Source of the DNA: Pseudoalteromonas distincta | Lineage (GTDB): Bacteria > Pseudomonadota > Gammaproteobacteria > Enterobacterales > Alteromonadaceae | Assembly (NCBI RefSeq): GCF_000814675.1 | Contig: NZ_JWIG01000031.1 | Location: 1 to 64,000 of the forward strand | Direction of reading: 5' to 3' | Length of the DNA stretch: 64,000 nt | Shown here: positions 8,774 through 17,518 of the stretch, piece after piece | How positions within the stretch are numbered: position 1 is the first letter of the stretch | Layout: each line of letters starts with the position of its first letter | The notes under the pieces: generated by a model | Databases searched by the model: none | Told to the model about the DNA's origin: nothing | Seen by the model: the letters and a program-made list of their open reading frames with translations, nothing else | Position numbers and translations under genes: made by a program

Positions 8774-9313
8774 TTATTTCTTAAATGGGAAGTTAAACGC
8801 TTCTAACAACGCACGGCCTTCCTCATCAGATTTCGCAGAAGTAGTGATAGTAATATCCATACCGCGTACACGGTCTACTTTATCGTAATCGATTTCTGGG
8901 AAGATGATTTGTTCACGTACGCCCATGCTGTAGTTGCCACGTCCATCAAAAGACTTTGCACTTACGCCACGGAAGTCACGAATACGTGGGATAGCGATTG
9001 ATACCAAACGCTCAAAAAAGTCCCACATACGCTCGCCGCGTAGGGTTACTTTACAACCAATCGGGTAGCCTTCACGCACTTTAAAGCCAGCAACAGATTT
9101 GCGTGCTTTAGTGATTAAAGGTTTCTGACCAGAGATTGCTGCTAGATCCGCTACTGCGTTATCTAAAATCTTCTTGTCAGCTAGGGCTTCGCCCACGCCC
9201 ATATTCAATGTGATCTTTTCGATCTGAGGGACTTGCATGACAGAGCTGAAACCAAACTTCTCTTGAAGTTCAGCAACTACTTTGTCTTTATATACTTCAT
9301 GCAGTTTCGCCAT
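8774..9313 (-). CDS. rplE: 50S ribosomal protein L5
   Basis: L5 binds 5S rRNA and contacts P-site tRNA. The open frame extends 23 codons further upstream, into rplX, but the start is set at 9311-9313 because GGAG lies a proper distance upstream, MAKLHEVYKDKVV aligns with the E. coli start, and the length becomes 179 residues, exactly the E. coli size. Conserved SGQKPLITKARKSVAGFKVR and GRGNYSMGVREQIIFPEIDY are present. In E. coli the S8 repressor site spans this start; the sequence here is similar but I did not fold it. Confidence 0.97.
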   Translation of the reverse strand: MAKLHEVYKDKVVAELQEKFGFSSVMQVPQIEKITLNMGVGEALADKKILDNAVADLAAISGQKPLITKARKSVAGFKVREGYPIGCKVTLRGERMWDFFERLVSIAIPRIRDFRGVSAKSFDGRGNYSMGVREQIIFPEIDYDKVDRVRGMDITITTSAKSDEEGRALLEAFNFPFKK

Positions 9314-9329
9314 CATTCTACTCCAACTA

Positions 9330-9644
9330 TTAGATAGTTTTACCAGTAGATTTAAAGATACGTAATTTCTTACCATCTTCAATCTTGAAACCTACACGAT
9401 CAGCTTTACTCGTTTCCGAGTTGAAGATCGCAACGTTTGATGCATCCATAGATGCTTCTTTCTCAACAATACCGCCAGCTTGGTTCAATTGTGGAACCGG
9501 CTTTTGGTGTTTCTTGATCAAGTTTATGCCTTCGACAAAGATTCGACCAGATTCAGTAACAACTGAAAGCACTTTTCCGCGCTTACCTTTGTCTTTACCT
9601 GCTAGTACGATTACTTCGTCATCACGACGTATTTTTGCTGCCAT
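9330..9644 (-). CDS. rplX: 50S ribosomal protein L24
   Basis: L24 initiates 50S assembly on 23S rRNA and sits at the tunnel exit. The 104 residues equal the E. coli length, with an N-terminal KOW motif (DEVIVLAGKDKGKRGKVLSV, residues 9-28) and the KPVPQLNQAGGIVEKEA block. It lies 10 nt after rplN and 16 nt before rplE. Confidence 0.98.
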   Translation of the reverse strand: MAAKIRRDDEVIVLAGKDKGKRGKVLSVVTESGRIFVEGINLIKKHQKPVPQLNQAGGIVEKEASMDASNVAIFNSETSKADRVGFKIEDGKKLRIFKSTGKTI

Positions 9645-9654
9645 GATTGGCTCC

Positions 9655-10023
9655 TTACAGTACTTCTGGGGCTAGTGAAACGATTTTCATGAACTTATCA
9701 TTACGAAGTTCGCGAGTCACAGGGCCGAAAATACGTGTACCAATTGGCTGTAAGTTATCATTTAAGATAACAGCAGCGTTGCTGTCAAAACGGATCAGAG
9801 AACCATCTGGACGGCGAACACCTTTTCTGGTACGCACAACTACCGCGTTTTTAACATCACCTTTCTTCACTTTACCGCGAGGAATAGCTTCTTTTACAGA
9901 AACTTTAATGATGTCGCCAATCGCTGCGTAGCGACGGTGAGAACCACCAAGGACTTTTATACACTGCACTTTGCGAGCGCCGCTGTTATCAGCAACTTCC
10001 AGCTGAGTTTGCATTTGGATCAT
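9655..10023 (-). CDS. rplN: 50S ribosomal protein L14
   Basis: L14 lies at the subunit interface and contacts 16S helix 14. The 122 residues begin MIQMQTQLEVADNSGARKVQ and contain GDIIKVSVKEAIPRGKVKKG and RRPDGSLIRFDSNAAVILND, all typical. It is the first gene of the spc operon. Notably, no S17 gene (rpsQ) or other S10-operon gene lies upstream; instead there is an extended -10 promoter and then an unrelated AsmA-family gene. Confidence 0.98.
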   Translation of the reverse strand: MIQMQTQLEVADNSGARKVQCIKVLGGSHRRYAAIGDIIKVSVKEAIPRGKVKKGDVKNAVVVRTRKGVRRPDGSLIRFDSNAAVILNDNLQPIGTRIFGPVTRELRNDKFMKIVSLAPEVL

Positions 10024-10134
10024 GTTAATGACCTCCGGTGTAGTAATTACAACGTGTCTTAAATTTGTTTAAAATCAAGACATTTCGATTAAATCCCACT
10101 CAAAAACAAACGAGTTGTCTCTTAAGGGCGGGCA

Positions 10135-10163
10135 ATTGTACCAGCATTGAGGGGGTAGCGATA
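10135..10163 (-). promoter_or_regulatory. spc operon promoter
   Basis: Minus strand: an extended -10 element TGGTACAAT, with the hexamer TACAAT at 10135-10140, followed by a GC-rich discriminator (TGCCCGCCC). The -35 position (10158-10163, TATCGC) is weak, but an AT-rich stretch lies just upstream (10164-10182). It is about 112 nt before the rplN start. It would be the only promoter for the spc genes, since the S10 operon is not upstream. Confidence 0.6.
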
Positions 10164-10244
10164 GGTTATTTTTTAATTAATTTGGAGTGATGGGAAATTA
10201 AAGCTGAGTAATTACGGCTATGTAGCTATTTTACAGGTGGTTAC

Positions 10245-10280
10245 AAAACAAACAAGGCACCTGTAATGTGCCTTGTTTGC
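10245..10280 (-). terminator. Intrinsic terminator after the AsmA-family gene
   Basis: Inverted repeat GCAAACAAGGCAC / GTGCCTTGTTTGT (10248-10280) with a 7-base loop, followed on the minus strand by a T-rich run (TTTTGTAACC). It isolates the AsmA-family gene from the spc operon. Confidence 0.75.
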
Positions 10281-10295
10281 TTAAAGTGTAATAAA

Positions 10296-12266
10296 TTAAC
10301 CAAATAAACCTTTTAATTTATCTTTAATTTTATCTTTTGCTTTGTCTTTGACTTTTTCTTTTGCCTCATCGACCTTCTGCTTAGCTTCATCTTTGAGCGC
10401 ATCACCAACATCTAGCTTTATACCTACATCGTGGAAAGGCCCTTTTATACGTAGTGGTATTTTAAAGCCAGTGCTGTCATCGGTAGTTCCCTGACCTTCG
10501 ATAGATCCAACTATACCTGTAACCAAACGATAGTTGACCGTTGTTTGCGGTAAATCAACGTCGCCTTCACCTGATATTCTAATAAGTGGGCTGATAAGTG
10601 ATAGGTCGGTATTTTTGCCAACGCCATTAGTAAAGTTAAAACTTCCAGTTAATGCTGAAAAATCGGTTTGCTCAGATTCTTCAAATCCGGTATCAAGCCC
10701 TTCAGATGCAGCACCAAAGTTACCTGAAATGAGTTCCTTACCTTTACGAACCATCTCAGCTATATTCGCACCTTTTACAGCTCCATCAGCAAACTCAAAT
10801 CCAAGCTTTCCATTAAGCGCACCAATAAACGACTTTTGACTTTGGCCAGTTGTGTTTAGGTTCCAATTTAAAGACCCCTTACCCATTAGCTTGTCAAAAC
10901 CTGCCGCATCCGTTAATAAAGGCTGTGCATCTATTCCAGCTAAGTCAAAGTTAGTTGATATTTTATAAGGTACTTGCTGTGCGTTTACATTGATAACGCC
11001 TTTACCTGACCCTTCATAAGCAGAAAAGCTATCTAGGCTTAGTTTTGCAACGCTATCTTTTAAAGCAACAGTAAATTGATTTGCGCCTAATTTAATATCA
11101 TTGGCTTTTAATCCACTTGAACGAATCACTACATTTGCATCTAGTGAATTTAATGCACTTAAATCAATTTTAGTGTCATCCCATACTATTGGCTCTGCAG
11201 GTTTATCTTCTTGCTCTTCTGGCTCTTCTTGTTTTGCCACTGCTTCAGGTAGATACGGGTTTAAGTCAAGCATACCTAAATCAATATCAGCATTTACTGC
11301 TAAACGCTTACCTAGGTTAAGCTCGCTCTTACCTTTTATTTCTAATGCGTCTAACGTCGCAACTAAATCTTCTAAATTAAATTTCTCACCTAGTAGGTGC
11401 ATTTTACCGTTTACACTAAATCCGTTAAAAGCATTGTCTTTAGCGTCTAGCTCTACACCTTGCCATTTCGCAATACTTTTAACAGACTCACCGCTTAGTG
11501 CTAACTGACCTTTAATATCTTGGCCTTGCTTAGCTATGCTCCCTTCGAACGTTAAATCAACTAAACGAGAATCTAAGGTTTGTTTAACATTAAAAGTAGC
11601 ACCTTCAATTGCTTTAGCAGGAGTATCTAATTTTATATCAAGATCAAAACGCTCTTGCATGTAAGTAATACCCCCTTTTACTTCTAATGTTTTACGAAGT
11701 GAAGGAAGTAAAATAGCGAGTTCTAAATCGCTAATTTGTTGTTTGGCACCGGTTTGACCATCTAGATAAGTGAATGTGCCGCCATAAATAGCCACCTCAC
11801 CTAACTCAATATCAAAGTTATCTGGAAGCTTTATCGCTTCACCTGGTTGGCTCTGCTCTTTTGGTTGCTCTGCAACTGCATCAAACAACTGCCAATTGGC
11901 TTTACCATTTTTGTCGGTTTCTAATAGGATATTTGGTTCGTTTATAACAAACTTATCTAATTTAAACTCACCACCAAATAATGAAAACCAAGGTATGTGT
12001 ACAGCAAGCTGTTTCATACTCGCCATATCGGCGCGCGAACCTGATTCCATATTTGCAAAATGCACGTCGTTAAGTTCTAACTTTAATGCAGGGAATACGC
12101 TAAGTGTTTTATCACCTTTAATAGTAAGAGTGCGCCCAGTTGTTTGTTCTACCTGTTCTGAAACTTTGTTAAAAATAGTATCAGTAGGGATTAGAAACGG
12201 TGCGGCAACAATTAGTGCTATACATAGTAAAAGTATTACACCTACAATTTTAAGTAAGGTTTTCAT
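10296..12266 (-). CDS. AsmA family protein
   Basis: AsmA-like proteins are inner-membrane-anchored periplasmic proteins of the bridge-like lipid transfer type, linked to outer membrane lipid homeostasis. The 656-residue product starts with a membrane anchor (LLKIVGVILLLCIALIVAAP, residues 4-23). It continues with the AsmA N-terminal part (TGRTLTIKGDKTLSVFPALK, then W-F-S-L-F-G-G-E-F) and the C-terminal AsmA_2 region with GSLNWNLNTTGQSQ and LNGKLGFEFADGAVKGANIA. The extreme C-terminus is a lysine-rich helix (KEKVKDKAKDKIKDKLKG). It is a single-gene unit with its own terminator. The family is clear; which paralogue it is cannot be told. Confidence 0.88.
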   Translation of the reverse strand: MKTLLKIVGVILLLCIALIVAAPFLIPTDTIFNKVSEQVEQTTGRTLTIKGDKTLSVFPALKLELNDVHFANMESGSRADMASMKQLAVHIPWFSLFGGEFKLDKFVINEPNILLETDKNGKANWQLFDAVAEQPKEQSQPGEAIKLPDNFDIELGEVAIYGGTFTYLDGQTGAKQQISDLELAILLPSLRKTLEVKGGITYMQERFDLDIKLDTPAKAIEGATFNVKQTLDSRLVDLTFEGSIAKQGQDIKGQLALSGESVKSIAKWQGVELDAKDNAFNGFSVNGKMHLLGEKFNLEDLVATLDALEIKGKSELNLGKRLAVNADIDLGMLDLNPYLPEAVAKQEEPEEQEDKPAEPIVWDDTKIDLSALNSLDANVVIRSSGLKANDIKLGANQFTVALKDSVAKLSLDSFSAYEGSGKGVINVNAQQVPYKISTNFDLAGIDAQPLLTDAAGFDKLMGKGSLNWNLNTTGQSQKSFIGALNGKLGFEFADGAVKGANIAEMVRKGKELISGNFGAASEGLDTGFEESEQTDFSALTGSFNFTNGVGKNTDLSLISPLIRISGEGDVDLPQTTVNYRLVTGIVGSIEGQGTTDDSTGFKIPLRIKGPFHDVGIKLDVGDALKDEAKQKVDEAKEKVKDKAKDKIKDKLKGLFG

Positions 12267-12400
12267 GATCGTCCTTTCAAACGTGCAAATAATGTTCTTA
12301 TCATAGCGAGTGTTAGCCTTAAAATCATTGTCGTTCTGATAAAAAAGCTTTTTATTAGATATTACATTCCCATCCTGAATCGCCCCTGAAACATTTTGAT

Positions 12401-12451
12401 ACCTTTAGGTTACAAATAAATATTGACCCGGTGAAACCTTAAGGTTACATT
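12401..12451 (+). promoter_or_regulatory. Promoter with twin palindromic operators
   Basis: A sigma-70 promoter reads TTGACC (12423-12428), 17 bp, TACATT (12446-12451). Two near-identical 14-mers flank and overlap it: ACCTTTAGGTTACA at 12401-12414 and ACCTTAAGGTTACA at 12436-12449 (13 of 14 identical, 35 bp start to start). Each holds the palindrome ACCTTWAGGT. The second copy covers the -10 element. It looks like the operator of the XRE regulator encoded by the second gene of this operon, which is an inference. Confidence 0.6.
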
Positions 12452-12479
12452 TTGTAAATATTTTAAAAGGAAATGAGCT

Positions 12480-12899
12480 ATGTCTAATTACGATATTAAA
12501 AGTGAAGAAAAATTTATGGGCCAAAATGCATGGTTTTCATTATTCATGGGGGTCACTTTATTAATCATTAGTGTTTACCCAATGCTTAATCAAACATCAG
12601 CCCCACTATTGTTTTTAGGAACTGCTGCTTTTTTAGGTTCATTCTTTATGTTTGTAATCAGAGGCGGGTTTACATGGAGAATGAAATACCACCTTACATA
12701 TAAAGATGAGTATTTAAATACCATCGACACTATTGCCTATAAACATGTCGTGCTTGGCTTACTTTTTAGTATGGGTGGCGTGTACTTACTCTCCGATACT
12801 CTTGCTTTAGAAGTATCTCACAGCATGATGGCTACATTTTACCTTGCTGTAATGAGTTTAATATACGGCGTATCAATTCTTTGGCAAAGCAAAGATTAG
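12480..12899 (+). CDS. Small integral membrane protein of unknown function
   Basis: I do not recognise a named family. The 139-residue protein has four likely membrane helices (about residues 15-35, 40-60, 87-107 and 112-133) and a short loop rich in basic and aromatic residues (GFTWRMKYHLTYKDEY) between the second and third. An AAAGGAAATGAGCT sequence supplies the ribosome binding site. It is followed, eight nt after its stop, by an XRE regulator with which it surely forms an operon. Membrane protein plus small HTH pairs occur widely in bacteria; the signal sensed is unknown. Confidence 0.7.
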   Translation: MSNYDIKSEEKFMGQNAWFSLFMGVTLLIISVYPMLNQTSAPLLFLGTAAFLGSFFMFVIRGGFTWRMKYHLTYKDEYLNTIDTIAYKHVVLGLLFSMGGVYLLSDTLALEVSHSMMATFYLAVMSLIYGVSILWQSKD

Positions 12900-12907
12900 G
12901 AGCAAAA

Positions 12908-13108
12908 GTGCAAAATAAAATTGCAAAATACCGCAAAGAAGCAGGCCTTTCTCAACAAGACTTGGCTGATCTAATTGCGGTTTCACGTAAGACTATTAGT
13001 ACAGTAGAAACGGCACGATTTACCCCTTCGGTAATAATTGCTCTAAAAATAGCAAAGCATTTTAATACCTCAGTTGAAAGTCTCTTTGTACTAGATAAAA
13101 ATGATTGA
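12908..13108 (+). CDS. XRE-family transcriptional regulator (GTG start)
   Basis: A 66-residue regulator consisting almost only of a helix-turn-helix: NKIAKYRKEAGLSQQDLADL, then VSRKTISTVETARFTPSVII, then the SLFVLDKND tail. This is the short YozG/Cro-like type. The start is set at the GTG at 12908 because AGGAG lies five bases before it; the longer frame would begin inside the preceding gene with no binding site. It probably binds the twin ACCTTWAGGT repeats in front of the operon and represses its own expression. Confidence 0.82.
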   Translation: MQNKIAKYRKEAGLSQQDLADLIAVSRKTISTVETARFTPSVIIALKIAKHFNTSVESLFVLDKND

Positions 13109-13263
13109 TACATGTTAAAACGTTGGCCTCATTCTATTAGCAAAAACGCCGATTTAGCTACTTCAATTACAACGTATGGAGGACAGCGCTGTTGTTATTA
13201 ACGTAATTGCGCTAAAATAGACCAGCAAAAAAATATATATCTAAACCGGAGATTCTACAAGGC

Positions 13264-14427
13264 ATGAAAAAACTGCTAATTTCACCGTCAAAAATGACGC
13301 TAGGCGAACAAGAAAATCAAATCTATCAGAACATTCTGAAGCAATCTTCAGAATTAAGCCTTAACCTTATGGCCGTGAAAGTAGAAAACCACCCTGATGA
13401 TTTTTTACCTTGGTGTTACGAATTGCTAAGTGCAAGCAGAGATCGTATGAACTACGATTTACTAGAGCCGCAGCAATTACCAGTACTTAAGAAGCTACAC
13501 GATCAGCTTATTTCAGCTATCAGCTTTTTACAGGTTAAAACTTTACGTATTGCTCCGTGGCCTGTAGTAAGTGTATTTGTAGAACAACACAAAGACGTTA
13601 TTGCTCTTGATGAACAGCTTCGCTTAGTAGACTACATTAAAAGCATTCGTGAACAATCTCTTAAAGATATGATTCCTGAAGACTTACTTGCGTTTAGCGG
13701 TAAGCACATGGCATCACTAGATCCAAGCACATACAACTTTGACGTTGAATGGTTTGCATCAACAAAAAGTGCGAAGAGCTTTCATCAAATGCTTGGCGAT
13801 TTACCAGGTGCCTTTGACGATGCACTAGTAAACATTCCACTTGAAGGTGACATTACTCAATACGAATATCAACAATTTGTTGCTGCTTATTCAAAAATAT
13901 TCACCGACAATAATGAAAAACCAACACTTGCGCCTGCAACACGACTGCTTGCAATGCGTCGCCCTGATATATTTACTCCGATCACAAACAATCGATTAGA
14001 TGCATTATGCGGTGCCCTTGGTGTTTCTAAACTAAAAAATAGTGATTTTGAGCGTTACTGGCAAGATATTGTAAAAGGTATTCAAGCTATGTCATGGTAC
14101 AAAATGGCTAAACCTAGTAATGAGTTAGAAGAACAATTAGTTGCTATTAAAGCACTAATCCCATGTTTCTTTCACTATGCTGATGCAAAAACACCAGATA
14201 ACTCTAACTACATCAAACTGTTAAGTAAGCCTAAACGAACTACAACTACGACAGGTAAAACTCAGCGTAGAGGTAAAGAGTCTGCAGAAATTTTAGTAGA
14301 CCGCGCACTTGCTGCTGACGATATTCCTGAGCACATTCGCAGTAAGCGCGATTCAATTGTGAGTGAAGTTCAAAAAGGTCGTAGTGTAAACGAAACAATT
14401 AGCCTTATGCGCACTATATTTGGCTAA
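13264..14427 (+). CDS. Conserved hypothetical protein
   Basis: A 387-residue soluble protein with no signal peptide, no membrane segment and no motif I can name. The N-terminal part is predicted helical (FLPWCYELLSASRDRMNY); a middle region contains PTLAPATRLLAMRRPDIFTP followed by ITNNRLDALCGALGVSKLKN. The C-terminus has a basic linker (KPKRTTTTTGKTQRRGKES) and a final helical part. It stands alone between intergenic spaces, with CCGGAG as a possible ribosome binding site. It looks like a lineage-specific chromosomal protein and not like transferred DNA. Function unknown. Confidence 0.7.
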   Translation: MKKLLISPSKMTLGEQENQIYQNILKQSSELSLNLMAVKVENHPDDFLPWCYELLSASRDRMNYDLLEPQQLPVLKKLHDQLISAISFLQVKTLRIAPWPVVSVFVEQHKDVIALDEQLRLVDYIKSIREQSLKDMIPEDLLAFSGKHMASLDPSTYNFDVEWFASTKSAKSFHQMLGDLPGAFDDALVNIPLEGDITQYEYQQFVAAYSKIFTDNNEKPTLAPATRLLAMRRPDIFTPITNNRLDALCGALGVSKLKNSDFERYWQDIVKGIQAMSWYKMAKPSNELEEQLVAIKALIPCFFHYADAKTPDNSNYIKLLSKPKRTTTTTGKTQRRGKESAEILVDRALAADDIPEHIRSKRDSIVSEVQKGRSVNETISLMRTIFG

Positions 14428-14440
14428 AAACTTCTAATTT

Positions 14441-14467
14441 AGCCGTACTTTTATGGTGCGGCTAGGT
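14441..14467 (+). terminator. Possible terminator after the hypothetical gene
   Basis: Inverted repeat TAGCCGTAC / GGTGCGGCTA with a loop containing TTTTAT, about 15 nt after the stop codon. There is only a short T-rich tail (TTAATTTA), so termination may be weak. Confidence 0.45.
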
Positions 14468-14697
14468 TAATTTATGCACCAGCAGTGTGCGCAACATCTT
14501 CCTACATACCATATCTCTTCTCAATCTATAAAATACAAGCTCATGTTTTTAATGTATAAAAATAATTTTTAATAAAAAATAATGAAGCTGGCACATACAG
14601 TGCAATTATCTCGTTAGTTAAACAATAAAAAGCCGTCAGCCTAAAGGTTCCGAATACATAATAAAAACCTTGGCGAGCAAAAATCATATAACGGGAA

Positions 14698-15390
14698 ATG
14701 GACATGCTAAAACTAAAAAAAACCATTGCTATAGGTGCTATAGCATTAATGGGCGCAACATCTTTAACGTCAACAGCCGTACATGCTGAAGTAACTGCTA
14801 ATGCAGCGGCAACATCAAACTACTTATGGCGTGGTCAAGAGCAAACTGGGGGCGATGCAGCTATTTCAGGCGGTATTGATTACGCCAATGAATCGGGCTT
14901 TTATGCAGGTACTTGGGCTTCAAACGCATCGTGGGCCGATGAAATGACCTATGAGCTTGACTTATATGCAGGCTTTGGTGGCGATATTAACGAAAGTGTT
15001 AGCTACGATGTTGGTTATATTTATTACGCTTACCCAGATGCCGCTTCTGAAGCTGACGCCGATTTCTCTGAAATTTACGGTAGCATCAGTGTTGAAGGCT
15101 TTACATTTGGTGCTTCAGTACTTGCAACATCAGCTGCAAGTGGTGATGGCACCGACTTTGGTGATTCACTTTACCTGACAGCTGACTACGGTTTTGCTGT
15201 TGGCAGTAACGGCACTGAAATGGCACTTCACTTAGGCCACTACTCTGGTGACTTTATTGGCGATGATAATATCTTAGATTACGGTGTATCAATTTCGAAA
15301 GATGGGTTCACTTTTGGTTTATCTGATACAGATATGGATGACTCAGATATTAAAGCTTACGTTGCTTATTCTGTAGACTTTAATTTATAA
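14698..15390 (+). CDS. TorF-family putative outer membrane porin
   Basis: A beta-barrel outer membrane protein of the TorF-like family (the TIGR02001-type conserved hypotheticals). A signal peptide ends in TAVHA (cleavage before EVTANA). The mature part has the family signature SNYLWRGQEQTGGDAAISGG and alternating aromatic/glycine strands (GFYAGTWASNASW), and ends with a terminal strand closing in F-N-L. Many acidic residues suit a marine surface protein. A second in-frame ATG two codons later (14704) is an equally possible start. Substrate is unknown. Confidence 0.8.
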   Translation: MDMLKLKKTIAIGAIALMGATSLTSTAVHAEVTANAAATSNYLWRGQEQTGGDAAISGGIDYANESGFYAGTWASNASWADEMTYELDLYAGFGGDINESVSYDVGYIYYAYPDAASEADADFSEIYGSISVEGFTFGASVLATSAASGDGTDFGDSLYLTADYGFAVGSNGTEMALHLGHYSGDFIGDDNILDYGVSISKDGFTFGLSDTDMDDSDIKAYVAYSVDFNL

Positions 15391-15418
15391 GAAAGAATGT
15401 GTTACTTGCTGCGACACG

Positions 15419-15446
15419 AAGGGCCTTTTGGCCCTTTTCTCGTTTT
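15419..15446 (+). terminator. Intrinsic terminator after the TorF-like gene
   Basis: Perfect stem AAGGGCC, loop TTTT, stem GGCCCTT, followed by TTCTCGTTTTT. It lies 28 nt after the stop codon. Confidence 0.85.
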
Positions 15447-15582
15447 TGAACAAGACCCCTTACATCTGTTAACAAACCGTTACAATTGAATGAAAACAAT
15501 ACATACATTTTCCTTTATTCTATTACCTAGTCACTGGGCATTTATAACTGCCTAGCCATAAAATAGGTATAAAGGAATAATA

Positions 15583-16296
15583 ATGAAATCACCTAACGCG
15601 TTTAGCGCCCTACTCGATATTTATATAAGTCCTAGTAAAGCTTTCAATGGTGTTGAACACGCCAAAGGTTGGTCATGGCTTGCTTTTATAGTCATGTCTT
15701 TAGTTTCAATGGCGAGTATTTATATTTTTTATTCCACTGTTGATATGCAGTTTTTGATTAATGAGCAAGTAGCAGCATCAACTATTGATGCGACGATTGG
15801 CGAGCAAAAAATGATTCGCCAAAGTATAGAGCAAAATGCAGAAGGCCAAATATGGTTTGGTTTGTTTGGCGGCGTAATTGCGCTGGCTATCATGAATGCA
15901 TTAATGGCACTTTATTATATGCTTGTGGCTAAACAAGATCCTGAATCAGAACATAGCTACGGAGCTTGGTATGGATTCGCTACCTGGACAATGATGCCCG
16001 TTGTTATTTCAAGCCTAGGAACAATTGCTCTTGTACTAAGTGCAAGTACAGATCAAATATCTCAACAAGCCGTATTTAGCTATGCATCTATTAACCAATT
16101 AATAATAGGACTTGAAATTGGCCATCCTTTTTATAGCTTATTAGAATCAATAAACTTATTTAGCTTTTGGAGCATTGCGCTGGGGATGATCGGCTTAAAA
16201 TGCTGGACTAATTTTTCAACTAACAAAGCACTCCTATTCTCTGCTCTTCCTTCAATTATTATTTTTGGTATTTGGGCAATCATTGCAGCAAGTTAA
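15583..16296 (+). CDS. Yip1-family membrane protein
   Basis: The 237-residue protein matches the general plan of bacterial Yip1-domain proteins. The N-terminal segment NAFSALLDIYISPSKAFNGV (the 'P-x-x-A-F' entry motif) is followed by five likely membrane helices, starting at about residues 29, 86, 131, 170 and 215. A GGAATAAT sequence precedes the ATG. It lies 55 nt upstream of a MacA-like efflux adaptor on the same strand and may be co-transcribed with it. Biological role unknown; the family call is by pattern only. Confidence 0.7.
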   Translation: MKSPNAFSALLDIYISPSKAFNGVEHAKGWSWLAFIVMSLVSMASIYIFYSTVDMQFLINEQVAASTIDATIGEQKMIRQSIEQNAEGQIWFGLFGGVIALAIMNALMALYYMLVAKQDPESEHSYGAWYGFATWTMMPVVISSLGTIALVLSASTDQISQQAVFSYASINQLIIGLEIGHPFYSLLESINLFSFWSIALGMIGLKCWTNFSTNKALLFSALPSIIIFGIWAIIAAS

Positions 16297-16303
16297 CTCT
16301 TAA

Positions 16304-16327
16304 GTGGAGGTAGATACTAGCTCCACA
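16304..16327 (+). other. Small inverted repeat upstream of the efflux operon
   Basis: GTGGAG (16304-16309) and CTCCAC (16322-16327) form a stem around a 12-base loop in the space between the Yip1-like gene and the efflux adaptor. Without a T-tract it is not a clear terminator. It could be a weak attenuator or an mRNA processing hairpin. Confidence 0.35.
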
Positions 16328-16351
16328 TTACTTAATTCACGGATAGATAAA

Positions 16352-17518
16352 ATGAAAAAAGCAATAATTATCACACTCGCTGTAGGCGCATTTATAGCCC
16401 TAATTGTGTCAAAGCAAATTTCTGGCGATGAAAAACAAGCCGAAGTAAATATTGCTCAAGTAGAGCTTGGCGACATTGCTGACTCAATAATGGCTTCAGG
16501 TAATTTAGTTTTTAATACACAAGTGCAATTACGCTCTGAAGTGACAGGCCGAGTAGATAAAATATTTGTTCAAGAAGGCCAAGGAGTTAAACAAGGCGAT
16601 ATGTTAATGCGCCTTGATACAACTGCCTTTGAATCAGAAGTTACCCGTAGTAAAGCAATCCTTCGCGCCACAGAAATTGAAATTAAACACAATAAAACAC
16701 GCCTTGCTAACCTAGAGCGCCAACTTAAAAGACAAAAAGACTTATATGATGTCGGTTTAGGTAATCAAGAGAGCTACGAGAATATTGAAAGCGCACGCGA
16801 TCTAGCTAAAATCGATATTGAATCACGAATAGAGTCGTACAACCAAGCACAAGCGTCACTACAAATTGCGCAAGATCGCTTAAGTAAAAGTGTATTTAGA
16901 GCTCCAATGAGCGGCTTGCTTGCATCTGTAAATATTAAAGAAGGTGAAACCGTTATAGCCGGTACTACTAATATTATTGGCTCTGATTTAATGCTAGTAG
17001 CCGATCCTAGCGCTATCTTAGCCGAGCTACGTGTGGATGAAACCGACATTGCGAGCATTAAGCTTAACCAAAAAGCGAATATTTATGCGGCCGCATACCC
17101 TAATAAACCATTTAGCGGCACAGTAATCAATATTGGTACTTCAGCTAAAAACCAAGCCGGCTCTCAAGGTTTATCGTTTAAAGTAAAAGTATTACTCGAT
17201 ACTACTGAGCGCCAGCTATATGCAGGAATGAGTTGTAGAGCAGAGATCGCAACAAGCATTGCCGAAAACGGTTTAAAACTTCCAATAGAAGCAATCCAAA
17301 AAGAAGACGATAAAACATTTGTATGGCGACTAAATAGTGATAACACCGTTAGCAAAATTGCCGTAACTGTTGGAATATCATCTGATATAGAGCAAGCCAT
17401 TACTGACGGCTTAAATGAGGGCGACAAAATAGTTATTGGCCCTGCGCGCCCAGTAAGTCTTCTGACTGAAGGTGATGTGGTAAAACTTAAATCAGATGCA
17501 GACAAGGAAGAAGCCTAA
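16352..17518 (+). CDS. MacA-like periplasmic adaptor of an ABC efflux pump
   Basis: Adaptor (membrane fusion) proteins link an inner-membrane ABC transporter to an outer-membrane channel. From the ATG at 16352 the product has 388 residues. An N-terminal anchor (KKAIIITLAVGAFIALIVSK) is followed by a lipoyl-like half (LRSEVTGRVDKIFVQEGQGV), a coiled-coil hairpin with heptads (RLANLERQLKRQKDLYDVGL), the second lipoyl half (FRAPMSGLLASVNIKEGETV) and beta-barrel domains. I prefer this start to the upstream GTG at 16304, which lies inside a hairpin and lacks a binding site. Its stop overlaps the next ATG (TAATG), so translation is coupled. Confidence 0.88.
   Translation: MKKAIIITLAVGAFIALIVSKQISGDEKQAEVNIAQVELGDIADSIMASGNLVFNTQVQLRSEVTGRVDKIFVQEGQGVKQGDMLMRLDTTAFESEVTRSKAILRATEIEIKHNKTRLANLERQLKRQKDLYDVGLGNQESYENIESARDLAKIDIESRIESYNQAQASLQIAQDRLSKSVFRAPMSGLLASVNIKEGETVIAGTTNIIGSDLMLVADPSAILAELRVDETDIASIKLNQKANIYAAAYPNKPFSGTVINIGTSAKNQAGSQGLSFKVKVLLDTTERQLYAGMSCRAEIATSIAENGLKLPIEAIQKEDDKTFVWRLNSDNTVSKIAVTVGISSDIEQAITDGLNEGDKIVIGPARPVSLLTEGDVVKLKSDADKEEA

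Noticed and set aside
14541..14726. Minus-strand frame of 61 codons in the space before the TorF-like gene
   Set aside because: No ribosome binding site, low-complexity AT-rich composition, and it overlaps the signal-peptide start of a well-supported gene.
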